Origin: an uncultured Oscillospiraceae bacterium
Lineage (GTDB): Bacteria; Bacillota; Clostridia; Oscillospirales; Oscillospiraceae
Assembly: GCA_910587285.1 (NCBI GenBank)
Contig: CAJULM010000001.1
Coordinates: 1 to 64,000, forward strand
Length of the DNA stretch: 64,000 nucleotides
Direction of reading: 5' to 3'
The position numbers and the translations under genes were made by a program. Position 1 is the stretch's first letter, and every line of letters starts with the position of its first letter. Below, piece by piece: positions 16,770 to 25,159 of the stretch. A model generated the notes under the pieces. That model ran no database searches and was not told where the DNA came from. It worked only from the letters and a program-made list of their open reading frames with translations.

Positions 16770-17115
16770 TTAATAATAGGTTCTTGTGATGGGATAGTCT
16801 CTCCCATCTTTATTGCAGTGGGTATATGTTTCCTTGCAATACTTTGTGAATCCGCCGCCCCATTTGCAAAGCTGGCATATATGCCTGACGGAAACGTCAC
16901 GGGTATACTGTTGATCGGTGGCCGTCATATCACCATGTCCGCAAACTGTCGGCTTGTTATACATAACCCAGCCAGTATAGGAATACTCAGTCACCATGCC
17001 GTTCTCCCCACACATGGGGCACGCATTTCCCCCCCCTGGCTTCCTGCGCAGTTGCGGGAATAACCAAAATGGTTATCATAACAAGCACGGTCAGCATACT
17101 TAAGAATTTTTTCAT
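16770..17115 (-). CDS. Small secreted Cys-rich protein, frame broken at a G8 tract
   Basis: Read with one G removed from the run at 17029-17036 (eight C on the plus strand), this is a 114-residue protein. Residues 1-24 are a signal peptide (MKKFLSMLTVLVMITILVIP then ATAQ), followed by a mature part with seven Cys (32, 35, 58, 80, 83, 93, 100), including CPMC and CQLC, a zinc-ribbon-like pattern. With eight G, translation leaves the frame just after the signal peptide and stops after 42 residues. The intact reading is supported by GGAGG before the ATG, continuous coding style and position after the anti-sigma gene. It is a phase-variable switch, a decayed gene or a sequencing error. Function unknown. 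Confidence 0.6.
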
Positions 17116-17178
17116 CGTTGTAAACGCCTCCATATAAATTTAAACAGCCTCTGAAATGCTCGGTAATAGTCAAACGCC

Positions 17179-18030
17179 TTAGAATCCCGCCAAAACCTTT
17201 TCTAAAATAGCCCTACCCTCCTTTGGACTGTCGGAGCACTTCACTCCGATTTCATAGACTACACCATCCCTAATCAGGTTTGCGCGGTAATATTCTTCTC
17301 CGTAAGGGCCGGAAGGTGAATCCTCATGCTGATATACTGCATAGGAGATTATGGCAGTTACGCCGTTTTGATGAAATTCCTCAGTGGTATATGTGTAGCT
17401 GTCAGGGAAACCGCAGTCGAACCACATCTCGAAATCAGGCGAGTACATCAGCTCACTTAATGCGGTAATCCGAACATTTAAGTCCAACCCATCGCAATCA
17501 TTCAAAGCTCGAAAGCTCTCATTAAAGGTAAGACGGGTAAGCCCGTCATCGCTACTGTCGATTTGCACTTCGCATCGGGCTGGCGGCAAGTCACGTAGCG
17601 CGGTGTTTTTAGGCAGTTCCATCCCGGTATATTCTGCCGCCGCGTCCAAACTGTCAAAATACAGATACGCGATATTTGCGCCGTTCTCCAGAGTGAGCGC
17701 TTGCACTTCTTCCGAGAAGGAGGAGACGGGGAAGAAGGTAATCGCGCCACCCCACAAAACATAGCCGCTGAAGGATTGACCGATGACATCCTCCCTGCCA
17801 GGAGGAGGAGGACACCATTCGTGTTCATAAAAGTTTATGGTTCGAAAGTCGCCGCCAATCAGCTGAATGGCAAACGCGCCCCCAATCAACGTCGTGCACA
17901 GACAGGCTGCGACGAGTACAGCACGGACCAGTCTACGCGGGCGGCACTTATGCGCTTCCAGATTCAGCAACCGCCAGTGGAACGTATCGGATGCCTGGAT
18001 GCCATCCATATACTCACGGTATTGTTTCAC
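17179..18030 (-). CDS. Putative membrane anti-sigma factor
   Basis: A 283-residue single-pass protein: a 34-residue cytoplasmic start rich in charged residues, one hydrophobic helix at about 36-57 (LVRAVLVAACLCTTLIGGAFAIQLI), and a large extracellular part. The extracellular part looks like the DUF4367/DUF4179-type domains seen in clostridial anti-sigma proteins, but the match is not firm. It overlaps the ECF sigma gene by 17 bp, so the two are co-translated; this arrangement is the main reason for the call. It should hold the sigma factor at the membrane until a signal arrives. The signal is unknown. Confidence 0.7.
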   Translation of the reverse strand: MKQYREYMDGIQASDTFHWRLLNLEAHKCRPRRLVRAVLVAACLCTTLIGGAFAIQLIGGDFRTINFYEHEWCPPPPGREDVIGQSFSGYVLWGGAITFFPVSSFSEEVQALTLENGANIAYLYFDSLDAAAEYTGMELPKNTALRDLPPARCEVQIDSSDDGLTRLTFNESFRALNDCDGLDLNVRITALSELMYSPDFEMWFDCGFPDSYTYTTEEFHQNGVTAIISYAVYQHEDSPSGPYGEEYYRANLIRDGVVYEIGVKCSDSPKEGRAILEKVLAGF

Positions 18031-18508
18031 AGCAATCCTCCTTTTCGTTGTCAGTCAGATAGATTCTAAGGGCCTTCCGCGCCCTGCTCAGGTGGGAGCG
18101 CACCGTCCCCGGCCGCTGGCCCAGAATGGACGCGATCTCCTCGGTGGAATACCCCTCGTAGTAGTGCAGGTGCACCGCCCAGCGCTGGTTGGCGGGCAGG
18201 GCCAGAATGGCCTCTACCAGCTCCCGGCTGCCCTGGTCCGGGGCGGGGTATATGTCCAGCAGCTCCACCGCCGGGTGGCGCTTGCGCTGGCGCAGGACGC
18301 TTTTGCAGTGGTTGGCTGTCACCCTCAACAGCCAGGCTTTTTCGTGCTCTCTGTCCCGGAACTCCGGGCGCTTTTCCAGGTAGCGCAGGAAGGTCTCCTG
18401 TACTGCGTCCTCCGCCTCCTGCGCGTTGCCCAAAATAGCCAGGGCCGCCCGGAGCAGGGTGTTTTCATACTTGTTTACTAATTCTTCCAACCGGTTGGAG
18501 CGATCCAT
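18014..18508 (-). CDS. ECF-type RNA polymerase sigma factor
   Basis: A 164-residue sigma-70 family protein with only the two ECF regions: region 2 (LRAALAILGNAQEAEDAVQE with TFLRYLEK, and ANHCKSVLRQRKR) and region 4 (LPANQRWAVHLHYYEGYSTE, then EEIASILGQRPGTVRSHLSR). It would direct RNA polymerase to a small regulon, probably including its own operon with the overlapping anti-sigma gene and the secreted Cys-rich protein. GGAGG lies before the ATG. No clear autoregulatory promoter could be named in the 186-bp divergent gap before the NYN gene. Confidence 0.92.
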   Translation of the reverse strand: MDRSNRLEELVNKYENTLLRAALAILGNAQEAEDAVQETFLRYLEKRPEFRDREHEKAWLLRVTANHCKSVLRQRKRHPAVELLDIYPAPDQGSRELVEAILALPANQRWAVHLHYYEGYSTEEIASILGQRPGTVRSHLSRARKALRIYLTDNEKEDCCETIP

Positions 18509-18694
18509 TCCATCCCTCCTTTCACCTCCGCAGAACCTGAAGGGGGGCTGTGCGGAGGTCCCTTCTGCTTATAACACGCCCCGGCCACGCCGATTGTTGC
18601 GGACGGCGGAAAAATTTTTACTGGAAATGCTTTGACGCCTATGATATACTATTTTCACTGTTCTCGCAACGAAGCATAAAGGAGAGGCCCAAAT

Positions 18695-19441
18695 ATGGAA
18701 AACGAACTGCGCCTTGCCGTCCTCATCGACGCGGACAACGCCCCCCGCACCGCCCTGCGGGAGATTATGGCGGAGGTGGCGGTGTACGGCTCAGCCACCA
18801 TCAAACGCATCTACGGCGACTGGACCGCTCCCAACATGGGCAGCTGGAAGCCCCTGCTGCTGGAGCACGCCATTACCCCCTTCCAGCAGTACAGCTACAC
18901 CACCGGCAAAAACGCCACCGACTCGGCCATGATTATCGACGCCATGGACATCCTCTATTCGGGCAACTGCGGCGGCTTTGTGCTGGTGAGCAGCGACAGC
19001 GACTTCACCCGTCTGGCCACCCGTCTGCGGGAGGCGGGGATGAAGGTGTACGGCATGGGCGAGAAGAAGACGCCCAAGCCCTTCATCGTGGCCTGTGACA
19101 AGTTTGTATACATTGAGTCCCTCAAGGCCGCCGAGCCGGAGACCCCCGCCCCCGTAGGCAAGAGCGCGAAAAAGAAGGCCGCGCCTCCGGCGGAGTCCCC
19201 CGCCCTGTCCGTCAAGGACCTCATCGCCCAGTCCATCGAGGACCTGGCCGACGAGGACGGCTACGCCTACCTGGGCGACCTGGGCACTCTGCTCATCAAA
19301 AAGCAACCCGACTTCGACGCCCGAAATTACGGCTACGCCAAGCTCTCCCGGTTCATCGCCGCCCTGGGCGGCTTTGAAATCGACGAGCGGCACAACGCCA
19401 AGTACCAGGGCACCCAGGTATTTGTGCGCAACCAAAAATGA
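18695..19441 (+). CDS. NYN-domain (PIN-like) protein with LOTUS/OST-HTH domain
   Basis: A 248-residue protein. Residues 1-145 are a LabA-like NYN nuclease-type domain with the acidic motifs LIDADNAP (Asp12, Asp14), TDSAMIIDAMD and SSDSDFTRLA; residues 145-170 are a Lys/Pro/Ala linker; the C-terminal 75 residues look like an OST-HTH/LOTUS RNA-binding domain (DGYAYLGDLGTLLIKKQPDF). It probably binds and cuts RNA, with a role not known in bacteria. It has an extended -10 TGATATACT (18645-18650) and AAAGGAGAGG before the ATG. The hairpin at 19445-19473 follows. Confidence 0.87.
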   Translation: MENELRLAVLIDADNAPRTALREIMAEVAVYGSATIKRIYGDWTAPNMGSWKPLLLEHAITPFQQYSYTTGKNATDSAMIIDAMDILYSGNCGGFVLVSSDSDFTRLATRLREAGMKVYGMGEKKTPKPFIVACDKFVYIESLKAAEPETPAPVGKSAKKKAAPPAESPALSVKDLIAQSIEDLADEDGYAYLGDLGTLLIKKQPDFDARNYGYAKLSRFIAALGGFEIDERHNAKYQGTQVFVRNQK

Positions 19442-19444
19442 GAG

Positions 19445-19473
19445 ACGGGCCGCTGCATACCGCAGCGGCCCGT
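19445..19473. terminator. Strong hairpin between convergent genes
   Basis: ACGGGCCGCTGC and GCAGCGGCCCGT form a perfect 12-bp stem with a 5-nt loop between convergent genes. No T-run follows on either strand, so termination is inferred from position and stability. Confidence 0.6.
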
Positions 19474-19476
19474 GAT

Positions 19477-20157
19477 TCATTTGCTCAGCCGTTCCATGAC
19501 GGCGTCCTCGATTTTGTCCCCATACTTCATGGCCAGCAGAAACACCGCCAGCCCCGCCGCCCCCAGAAGGGCCATCCCCCACCAGGGAATGGCCAGAGTG
19601 GCGCTGCCCACCATGCAGGCCACCAGCAGCCCCCAGGGCCGGGCCAGCACCGCCAGCAGGAAAAACCGCTTGAAGGAGATATCGGTCAGCCCCGCTAAAA
19701 TACATAGGATATCGTCCGGAAAGAAGGGGAACAGAAAGGCCAGGGCCAGGAACACGTCCCGCTTCCGGCGGATTACGTCCAGGTATTTCTCCGAAAGCTT
19801 GTCGCTGACGAACTGTCCCACAAACCGCTGCCCCAGCACCCTGGCCAGAGCGAACACAATCACCGAGCCCAGAGTCACCGCCCCCCAGGTGAGCAGGAAG
19901 GAGGGCCACAGCCCGAACAGGTACGCCCCCGCGGCGGCGGTGATGTTGCTTGGGATGGGGGCGATCACCACCGAAGCCAGCTGAATGCCAAAGTAGGCCA
20001 GGTGGGACCAAGGGGCGCACCGGGCGATGTACTCTCCCAGCGCCTCCTGAGAGCCCACCGCCTGGAAAAAGCCCGTGGCGTACAGCGCCCACACGCTGCC
20101 GCCCAAAATGGCAATGGTAAAAACCCAGAGCAGTACTTTCAGCGATTTGTTTTCCAT
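19477..20157 (-). CDS. TVP38/TMEM64 (VTT/DedA-superfamily) membrane protein
   Basis: A 226-residue membrane protein of the VTT (SNARE-associated, DedA) superfamily with about six hydrophobic segments. The core is visible: APIPSNITAAAGAYLFG, then FALARVLGQRFVG, and FLFPFFPDDILCILAGLTDI with the conserved Pro-rich re-entrant loop, ending near LARPWGLLVACMVG. Superfamily members act in lipid movement across membranes and in membrane homeostasis; the job of this one is not known. It has its own promoter at 20195-20222. Confidence 0.88.
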   Translation of the reverse strand: MENKSLKVLLWVFTIAILGGSVWALYATGFFQAVGSQEALGEYIARCAPWSHLAYFGIQLASVVIAPIPSNITAAAGAYLFGLWPSFLLTWGAVTLGSVIVFALARVLGQRFVGQFVSDKLSEKYLDVIRRKRDVFLALAFLFPFFPDDILCILAGLTDISFKRFFLLAVLARPWGLLVACMVGSATLAIPWWGMALLGAAGLAVFLLAMKYGDKIEDAVMERLSK

Positions 20158-20194
20158 AACAGCCCCTGCCTTCCGCAGTTCTTAGTCTATGGCT

Positions 20195-20222
20195 ATTATA
20201 GCGTTAATTTGGAAAATGGCAA
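20195..20222 (-). promoter_or_regulatory. Promoter of the TVP38 gene
   Basis: On the minus strand TTGCCA (20217-20222), a 16-bp spacer and TATAAT (20195-20200), about 40 bp before the gene start. Confidence 0.75.
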
Positions 20223-20265
20223 CAAAGGTTCCCTTCAAAAATCATGAAGATTCTTTTAGCTTTTT

Positions 20266-20435
20266 CTAAGAACCTGTATTCACAGCCGAAACCGCCGAAT
20301 GGCCGAGAGATTTTCCCGTCAGGCAAGGCAAATTTTCGCAGGAATAATTGGGTTTATTGCAAGAAAATTTAACGCGGCATGACGGGAAAAGGCCCGGCCA
20401 GACGGTGAATTGAGGTGGTGAATACAGGTTCTAAG
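20266..20435. repeat. 170-bp imperfect palindrome (MITE-like or structured element)
   Basis: The ends CTAAGAACCTGTATTCAC and GTGAATACAGGTTCTAAG pair with one mismatch. Inside, further boxes sit at mirror positions: TGGCCG/CGGCCA, TTTTCCCGTCA/TGACGGGAAAA, AAATTTTC/GAAAATTT. The whole would fold into one long hairpin. It holds no gene, overlaps none, and lies between the TVP38 promoter and the end of the next gene. A miniature mobile element or dispersed structured repeat is the best guess. Confidence 0.75.
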
Positions 20436-20438
20436 GGC

Positions 20439-21548
20439 TCACTCCACCAAAAACCCGTCAGTGCGCAAATCGCCCTTGCCGATGGAGCCGACGGCGCCAG
20501 TACAGCGATAATAGGACCGCTCTACCGTTCCCTCCCACGCCTGGTCCACCACAAAAATCTGTCCCTCCTCCACCGGCATGGGGTAATACTGGTCCGCATA
20601 GACGAATTCAAAGGTGGGCTGCGCGTAGTGGAAGTCCTCGTAGGCGTCCTCCAGCCGCCAGTACTCCATATAGGCGTCGCCAGAGGGCGTGGGCATATAG
20701 AGCTTCCCAAACTGCTGGGCGGTATAGTCCTTGCCTGCCAGGGTCATTGTCTCGGTCCCCAGGGGCTGAACCGAATCCATCACCTTCTCGCAGTGCACAT
20801 CCTCCCCGTACCGCTCTGTCAACTGGCTGGCCATATTGGGCCCGTACTCCTTTGCCCATGTGGTCATGCCGCCCGGCTCCACGTGGGCTGCGCCGTAGAT
20901 GCCCATGATGTCGGCATTGCCCAGCTTGTCCCGCTCCCGGATGAAGTTCTCCGTCATCTTTTCCTCCCGGTAGGTATGGTTCCCGCCGGGGACGCTCTCA
21001 TAAAAATACTTCCCCTGCTCCATATTTTCCTTGGTCAGCCGATACGGCTCCGTGTCCGCCTGACCGGCGTCCTCCAGGTACTTCAAATACCGCTCCCCGA
21101 AGGACCACTGTCCGTGCCCCACGTCCGTGCCGTGAATCACGGTGTCCGGGCAGTCCTCCTTAATCCGCTTGTAAAATTCCCGCTCCATCTCGTAGGCCCC
21201 CGGGGGCAGGGGAGAGTTGGCGGCTTGCCGCAGCTCCACAATGTCCTGAATGTACTCGTCCAGCAGCTCGTCGCTGTCCGCCTGCATCCATTGGTTGAGC
21301 CACTGCGCGTCGAAGTACGGCATCTCCATAAACAGGTGCCGCATTCCCCGCTGGTGGTAGCACTCCGACCACAGCTCAAACTCCCTGGCGTGGATTGCCT
21401 CGGAAAAGTGGAGCTCCCCGTACAGGTACGTCTGCCCCGTCCCCTCCGGCAAGGGCGGGCCTTCCCACAGGGAGTTCACAAAAACGGCTCCGGCCAGAAG
21501 AACCGCCGCCAAAAGTGCGGCCCCGGCCCGCTTCATGGTGTTATTCAT
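20439..21548 (-). CDS. Secreted ChaN/TraB/EreA-like protein
   Basis: A 369-residue protein with a signal peptide or membrane anchor (RAGAALLAAVLLAGAVFVNS, residues 6-25). The mature part has the GELH motif near residue 45, MRHLFMEMPYFDAQW, a mid-chain VIHGTDVGHGQWS, and DIMGIYGAAHVEPGG, all of which recall the ChaN/TraB/erythromycin-esterase-like superfamily, where paired Glu/His residues form the active site. The ATG at 21548 is chosen because GAGAGGAG lies upstream and it opens directly into the signal peptide; the frame runs to 21662. It stands alone. Superfamily assignment is tentative; reaction unknown. Confidence 0.6.
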   Translation of the reverse strand: MNNTMKRAGAALLAAVLLAGAVFVNSLWEGPPLPEGTGQTYLYGELHFSEAIHAREFELWSECYHQRGMRHLFMEMPYFDAQWLNQWMQADSDELLDEYIQDIVELRQAANSPLPPGAYEMEREFYKRIKEDCPDTVIHGTDVGHGQWSFGERYLKYLEDAGQADTEPYRLTKENMEQGKYFYESVPGGNHTYREEKMTENFIRERDKLGNADIMGIYGAAHVEPGGMTTWAKEYGPNMASQLTERYGEDVHCEKVMDSVQPLGTETMTLAGKDYTAQQFGKLYMPTPSGDAYMEYWRLEDAYEDFHYAQPTFEFVYADQYYPMPVEEGQIFVVDQAWEGTVERSYYRCTGAVGSIGKGDLRTDGFLVE

Positions 21549-21617
21549 GGTTCCGGCTCCTCTCTCACGTTCTGAGTGGAGCATAGCAAAATGCCCCTTC
21601 CCTGTCAAGGCCCACCT

Positions 21618-21653
21618 AAAAAACGCCCCCGGAGTAAGCCTCCGGGGGCGTTT
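21618..21653 (-). terminator. Terminator of the rpsF-ssb-rpsR operon
   Basis: A 13-bp stem AAACGCCCCCGGA/TCCGGGGGCGTTT with a 7-nt loop; on the minus strand it runs into TTTTTT, 10 bp after the rpsR stop. Confidence 0.92.
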
Positions 21654-21662
21654 CATCGTCAT

Positions 21663-21905
21663 TTAGTCGGTGACGTAGGGCAACAGGGCCACGTGACGGG
21701 CGCGCTTGATGGCGTCGGTCAGCTGGCGCTGGTGCATGGCGCAGGTGCCGGTGGTGCGGCGGGGCAGAATCTTGGACCGCTCGGACAGATAGCGCTTGAG
21801 CTTCTGGGCGTCCTTGTAGTCGATTTGCTCCACCTTGTCCACGCAGAACGCACACACCTTGCGGCGCTTGCGGTTGCCGCGGGGCTTCACATTATCCATA
21901 GCCAT
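21663..21905 (-). CDS. rpsR: Ribosomal protein bS18
   Basis: An 80-residue bS18 protein of the 30S subunit platform, which binds next to bS6. Family marks are CAFC near the start, the [20 protein letters not shown] helix and [20 protein letters not shown], with [11 protein letters not shown] at the end. AAGGAGG lies 9 bases before the first of two nearby ATG codons, which decides the start. Last gene of rpsF-ssb-rpsR, 42 bp after ssb, followed by a strong terminator. Confidence 0.98.
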   Translation of the reverse strand: MAMDNVKPRGNRKRRKVCAFCVDKVEQIDYKDAQKLKRYLSERSKILPRRTTGTCAMHQRQLTDAIKRARHVALLPYVTD

Positions 21906-21947
21906 ATTGGCAGACCTCCTTTATGTGAGATAGCCCTTCCGCTTCAC

Positions 21948-22436
21948 TTAGAAGGGCAGGTCGCCGTCGTCGTCCGTCAGCTCGGCGAACTGGTCGCCAG
22001 CGGGCGGAACGCCGTAATCGGCGGCGGGAGCGGAGGGACGGCCGGAGCCGTAACCGCCGCCATAGCTGGGGCCGGCGCCGCGCTCGCCATAGCTGCCGCG
22101 CTCGTCGCCGTCCCGGCGGGAATCGCCGAAGTAGATGTTGTCGGCCACCACCTCGGCAGAGGTGCGCCGGTTGCCGTCCTTATCGGTCCAGTCCCGCATT
22201 TGCAGCCGGCCCTCCACCACGGCCATGCGGCCCTTGGAGAAGTAGCGGCTGACGAATTCGCCGGTGCCGCGCCAAGCCACCACATCGATCCAGTCGGTGG
22301 CGCGCTCGCCGGTGTTCTTGTCCTTGAAATCCCGGTCCACCGCCAAGCGGAAGGTGGCCACAGGAGTTCCGCTCTGCGTGTGGCGCAGCTCGGGGTCACG
22401 GGCCAGCCAGCCCATGATAACGATATGGTTGAGCAT
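21948..22436 (-). CDS. ssb: Single-stranded DNA-binding protein
   Basis: A 162-residue SSB. Residues 1-105 are the OB-fold (LNHIVIMGWLARDPELRHT, FRLAVDRDFKDK, DWIDVVAWRGTGEFV); then comes a Gly/Tyr/Ser/Arg-rich flexible part and the acidic tip ending DDDGDLPF, the docking site for replication and repair proteins. It lies between rpsF (13 bp upstream) and rpsR, the usual arrangement. Function secure: coating single-stranded DNA in replication and repair. Confidence 0.97.
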   Translation of the reverse strand: MLNHIVIMGWLARDPELRHTQSGTPVATFRLAVDRDFKDKNTGERATDWIDVVAWRGTGEFVSRYFSKGRMAVVEGRLQMRDWTDKDGNRRTSAEVVADNIYFGDSRRDGDERGSYGERGAGPSYGGGYGSGRPSAPAADYGVPPAGDQFAELTDDDGDLPF

Positions 22437-22449
22437 GACGTCCTCCCTC

Positions 22450-22746
22450 TCAGCCTTCCTTGCTGACGATCATGGAACGCATCACGCTCACGTTAATGCG
22501 CATCAGACGGTCCAGCTCGGCGGGGAAAGCGGGGTCGGCGGAGAAGGTCATCAGAACGTAGTACCCCTCCTCCATGTCGTTGATGGGGTAGGCCAGCCGA
22601 CGCTTGCCCCACTCGTCCACCTCGGTGACAGTGCCCCGGCCCTCAGCCAGCTCCTTGAAGCGAGCCACCAGAGCGGTGGTCTCCTCCTCTCCCAGAGTGG
22701 GGTTCAGGACGTAGAGCACCTCGTAGTTGCCATTTACCTTTGCCAT
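22450..22746 (-). CDS. rpsF: Ribosomal protein bS6
   Basis: A 98-residue bS6 protein with the typical NYEVLYVLNPTLGEEE start and DEWGKRRLAYPINDMEEGYY middle. First gene of rpsF-ssb-rpsR. AAGGAGG precedes the ATG. The 94-bp leader contains a GCCTCCGG/CCGGAGGC hairpin that could be the bS6:bS18 autoregulatory site. Confidence 0.98.
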   Translation of the reverse strand: MAKVNGNYEVLYVLNPTLGEEETTALVARFKELAEGRGTVTEVDEWGKRRLAYPINDMEEGYYVLMTFSADPAFPAELDRLMRINVSVMRSMIVSKEG

Positions 22747-22774
22747 TGGTTTTGCACCTCCTTATGGTCTTATG

Positions 22775-22796
22775 GCCTCCGGTCTCCGCCGGAGGC
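22775..22796 (-). promoter_or_regulatory. Leader hairpin before rpsF, candidate S6:S18 leader
   Basis: GCCTCCGG and CCGGAGGC pair around a 6-nt loop just upstream of the rpsF ribosome binding site. bS6:bS18 binding leaders with a CCG-containing hairpin are known before rpsF in many bacteria; whether this one has the exact binding bulge cannot be judged by eye. Confidence 0.45.
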
Positions 22797-22839
22797 AAGG
22801 ATGGTTGCCGCGCATTCATAAAAGGCGGCAGACTAAAAT

Positions 22840-22867
22840 ATTATACATGATTCTCCCTGCTTGTCAA
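22840..22867 (-). promoter_or_regulatory. Promoter of rpsF-ssb-rpsR
   Basis: On the minus strand TTGACA (22862-22867), a 16-bp spacer and TATAAT (22840-22845). The -10 box overlaps the stop codon of the upstream transglutaminase-like gene. Confidence 0.88.
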
Positions 22868-25159
22868 GGGTTTTCCCCAGAAATAACGGAACAATCCCCG
22901 TTTAACGGGCCCCAGGGCAGCGCACAGCCGTCCCCGTTCCCGGTCCGCCATGGTCCGCAGCTCTCCCAGTTCCTCCCGCGTGAGCGTGTGCTGGCTGAAT
23001 TTCGCCTTCTGGGCCAGCTCCACCGCCCGCTCGTCCACCCGTCCGCCCCAGCGCTCCATGCGAAGCAGGCAGCCGTAGACGTATAGCGCGGCCCGGTTGG
23101 GGTCCTGACCATCCATCTGCCGCCCCCGCAGGCGCTTAATCCCAAACTGACCCAGCCACAGCAGGGCGGATACCCCCGCCGCGCCCGCCAGCCACTTCAG
23201 CCAGCCGGGCAGGGAGATGGCATCCTTCCCCTCCTCCGGGCTGTCCTCTCCGCCGGGGAGGGTTTCCTCCGGCTCCATCTCCGGCTCCTGGCTGGGCGCG
23301 GGCGTCTGCGTCTCCTCCGGCTCCTCGCTCTCCTCCTCCGGGGCGTAGGTGATATCCCGCTCCTGCTCCCAGTCGAAGGCCGCGGCTGGGGTGACCTCCA
23401 CGGGGTACCAGCCAAACCCGTCCACCCACACCTCCACCCAGGCATGGGCCGCCCGGTCGGGCACGTCCACCGTTCGGTCCGGGGTGCTCTCGACGGTGAA
23501 GCCGCTGACGTACCGGGCGGGGACGCCCATGGCCCGCAGCAGCAGGGTGGCGGCAGAGGCGTAGTGCATACAGTAGCCCCGGTGGCTTTCCATGAGGAAG
23601 TAGAGCACCGGATCCTTCCCCTCCGGCACGGCGGGAACGTCCGGGTCATACTCGCACAGCGCATCCAGGTATTGCGCCACCCGCCGCGCCAGCTGGACGT
23701 TCACGCCGGAGGTGGAATCCTCACCGTACAATGAGATGCTGCTGACTGCATTGATCCGCCAGCACAGCTCCTTCAGCTCCTCCCGCATCTCCTTGGGCAC
23801 AGCCAGATAGTCCATCTCCATTTGGTCCCAATATGCCTCGCTCCACCGGCTGGACGCGGGGACCACGTTGAGGGGCTCTTGTTGAATGAACTCCACGGTA
23901 AAGCTTCTCTGTCCCTGAAGGCCCGCAAAATAGGCGTCCTCCACAGGTAGAATGCCCCGCCCCTCCCAGTCCTGTTCCGTCAGAAAATAGGGCGCGTATA
24001 CACAGGAGCCCACCGCGCCCACGTTGTCCACCGTGGCGGTGTACCGCCCGCTGCCCGCCGCCGCAGCGGCCGCCAACCCCTGTCCTGTGGGGAACAGCAG
24101 GGGGGAGGGGGCGTCGTCGGGGTTTTCCAGGCTGTCCAGATACCGCTGGTACGCCCCTTCGGGCAGGGCCTTCCACACCCCGTCCTCATATACGGCCAGA
24201 GATGACCCCCGCAGGTACAGCCGCCCACTGTAATCGGAGGTAAGACGCAGCACCGTCCGACCATAGTAGTTCAGCGGCCCGGCCTGGGTCAAGTCCGCCT
24301 CGCCCGCCGAGCCTACATAAGTGACGGTGCGTTGAAAAGGCCCGTCCCACTGGGCCCAAAAGTCCGCCGCCCGGTTGGTGAGGTCAAGCAGTTCCCTCTC
24401 CGCCTCCAGCGCCCAGGGCGGACGGATATACCCCTCCTCGGGAAAGGCCAGCGCCACGCCCCACAGCACTGCGGCGGTGCAGCCCAGCGCCGCCAGGGTG
24501 AGCCGCCCCCGCGCAGAGGGGGCGGACCATTTGCACAAACTGGTGAGCAGCATCACACACCAGCACAGGCTAAGGGCTAAAAAGGCCGGCCAGCTGGGAT
24601 AGAGGTCGGCCACCAGCCCTGGCAGCAGGGGCGGCAGGGTGAGCAGAACCGCCATCCACCACCGGCGCGAGCGCACCACCACCCAACCCAAAACCAGGGC
24701 CAGTAGGGCGATGGAGAACAGCAGGAACAGCCGCACGTCGGCGGTAGTCTGATTCAGCGTCACCCCTGGGCTGTAGTCGAAGGTTCTGCCCCAGGACACA
24801 CGGGCCTCAAACAAATCTGCAATGATTTTCGCGGTAAAGACAGCGCCGGAGCGCACCGCCCGCCAGCTGCGCCAGACGGCCAGCGCCCATGCCGCCGCCA
24901 GTCCGCCAGCCGCCAGCCCCCGAAACCGGGGCAGCGACCACGCCGCCAGCGCCGTCAGGGCGAACAGCGCTGAAAGGACATAAAAGAAGTCCGTTTGAAG
25001 GGCGCACCGGACCAGCACTGTCGTATCCGCCCAAGGAGCGGCCTGTCTCCCACCGTACAGAGACAAGAAGGCCCCCGTCAGTCCGCACAGGGCGCACAGC
25101 ATCAAAATTCCATCCCCCAGCAGGACGCACCAGGAAAACCGTCGCTCCTGTTCAGCCAT
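22841..25159 (-). CDS. TgpA-like membrane transglutaminase protein
   Basis: A 772-residue membrane protein: several hydrophobic helices in the first 220 residues, an extracellular transglutaminase-like domain with Cys in RGYCMHYASAATLLLRAMGV, His in HAWVEVWVDGFGWYP and the PVEVTP acidic position, then a Glu/Pro-rich stretch, one more helix (SLPGWLKWLAGAAGVSALLW) and a cytoplasmic tail. The ATG at 25159 overlaps the DUF58 stop by 8 bp; the frame to 25231 is not used. TgpA-like proteins occur with MoxR and DUF58 genes as here and are linked to envelope processes; the true reaction is not settled. Confidence 0.87.
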   Translation of the reverse strand: MAEQERRFSWCVLLGDGILMLCALCGLTGAFLSLYGGRQAAPWADTTVLVRCALQTDFFYVLSALFALTALAAWSLPRFRGLAAGGLAAAWALAVWRSWRAVRSGAVFTAKIIADLFEARVSWGRTFDYSPGVTLNQTTADVRLFLLFSIALLALVLGWVVVRSRRWWMAVLLTLPPLLPGLVADLYPSWPAFLALSLCWCVMLLTSLCKWSAPSARGRLTLAALGCTAAVLWGVALAFPEEGYIRPPWALEAERELLDLTNRAADFWAQWDGPFQRTVTYVGSAGEADLTQAGPLNYYGRTVLRLTSDYSGRLYLRGSSLAVYEDGVWKALPEGAYQRYLDSLENPDDAPSPLLFPTGQGLAAAAAAGSGRYTATVDNVGAVGSCVYAPYFLTEQDWEGRGILPVEDAYFAGLQGQRSFTVEFIQQEPLNVVPASSRWSEAYWDQMEMDYLAVPKEMREELKELCWRINAVSSISLYGEDSTSGVNVQLARRVAQYLDALCEYDPDVPAVPEGKDPVLYFLMESHRGYCMHYASAATLLLRAMGVPARYVSGFTVESTPDRTVDVPDRAAHAWVEVWVDGFGWYPVEVTPAAAFDWEQERDITYAPEEESEEPEETQTPAPSQEPEMEPEETLPGGEDSPEEGKDAISLPGWLKWLAGAAGVSALLWLGQFGIKRLRGRQMDGQDPNRAALYVYGCLLRMERWGGRVDERAVELAQKAKFSQHTLTREELGELRTMADRERGRLCAALGPVKRGLFRYFWGKPLTSRENHV

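Noticed and set aside
18791..20092. A 433-codon minus-strand frame
   Set aside because: It overlaps the NYN and TVP38 genes and has a low-complexity Gly/Val-rich composition.
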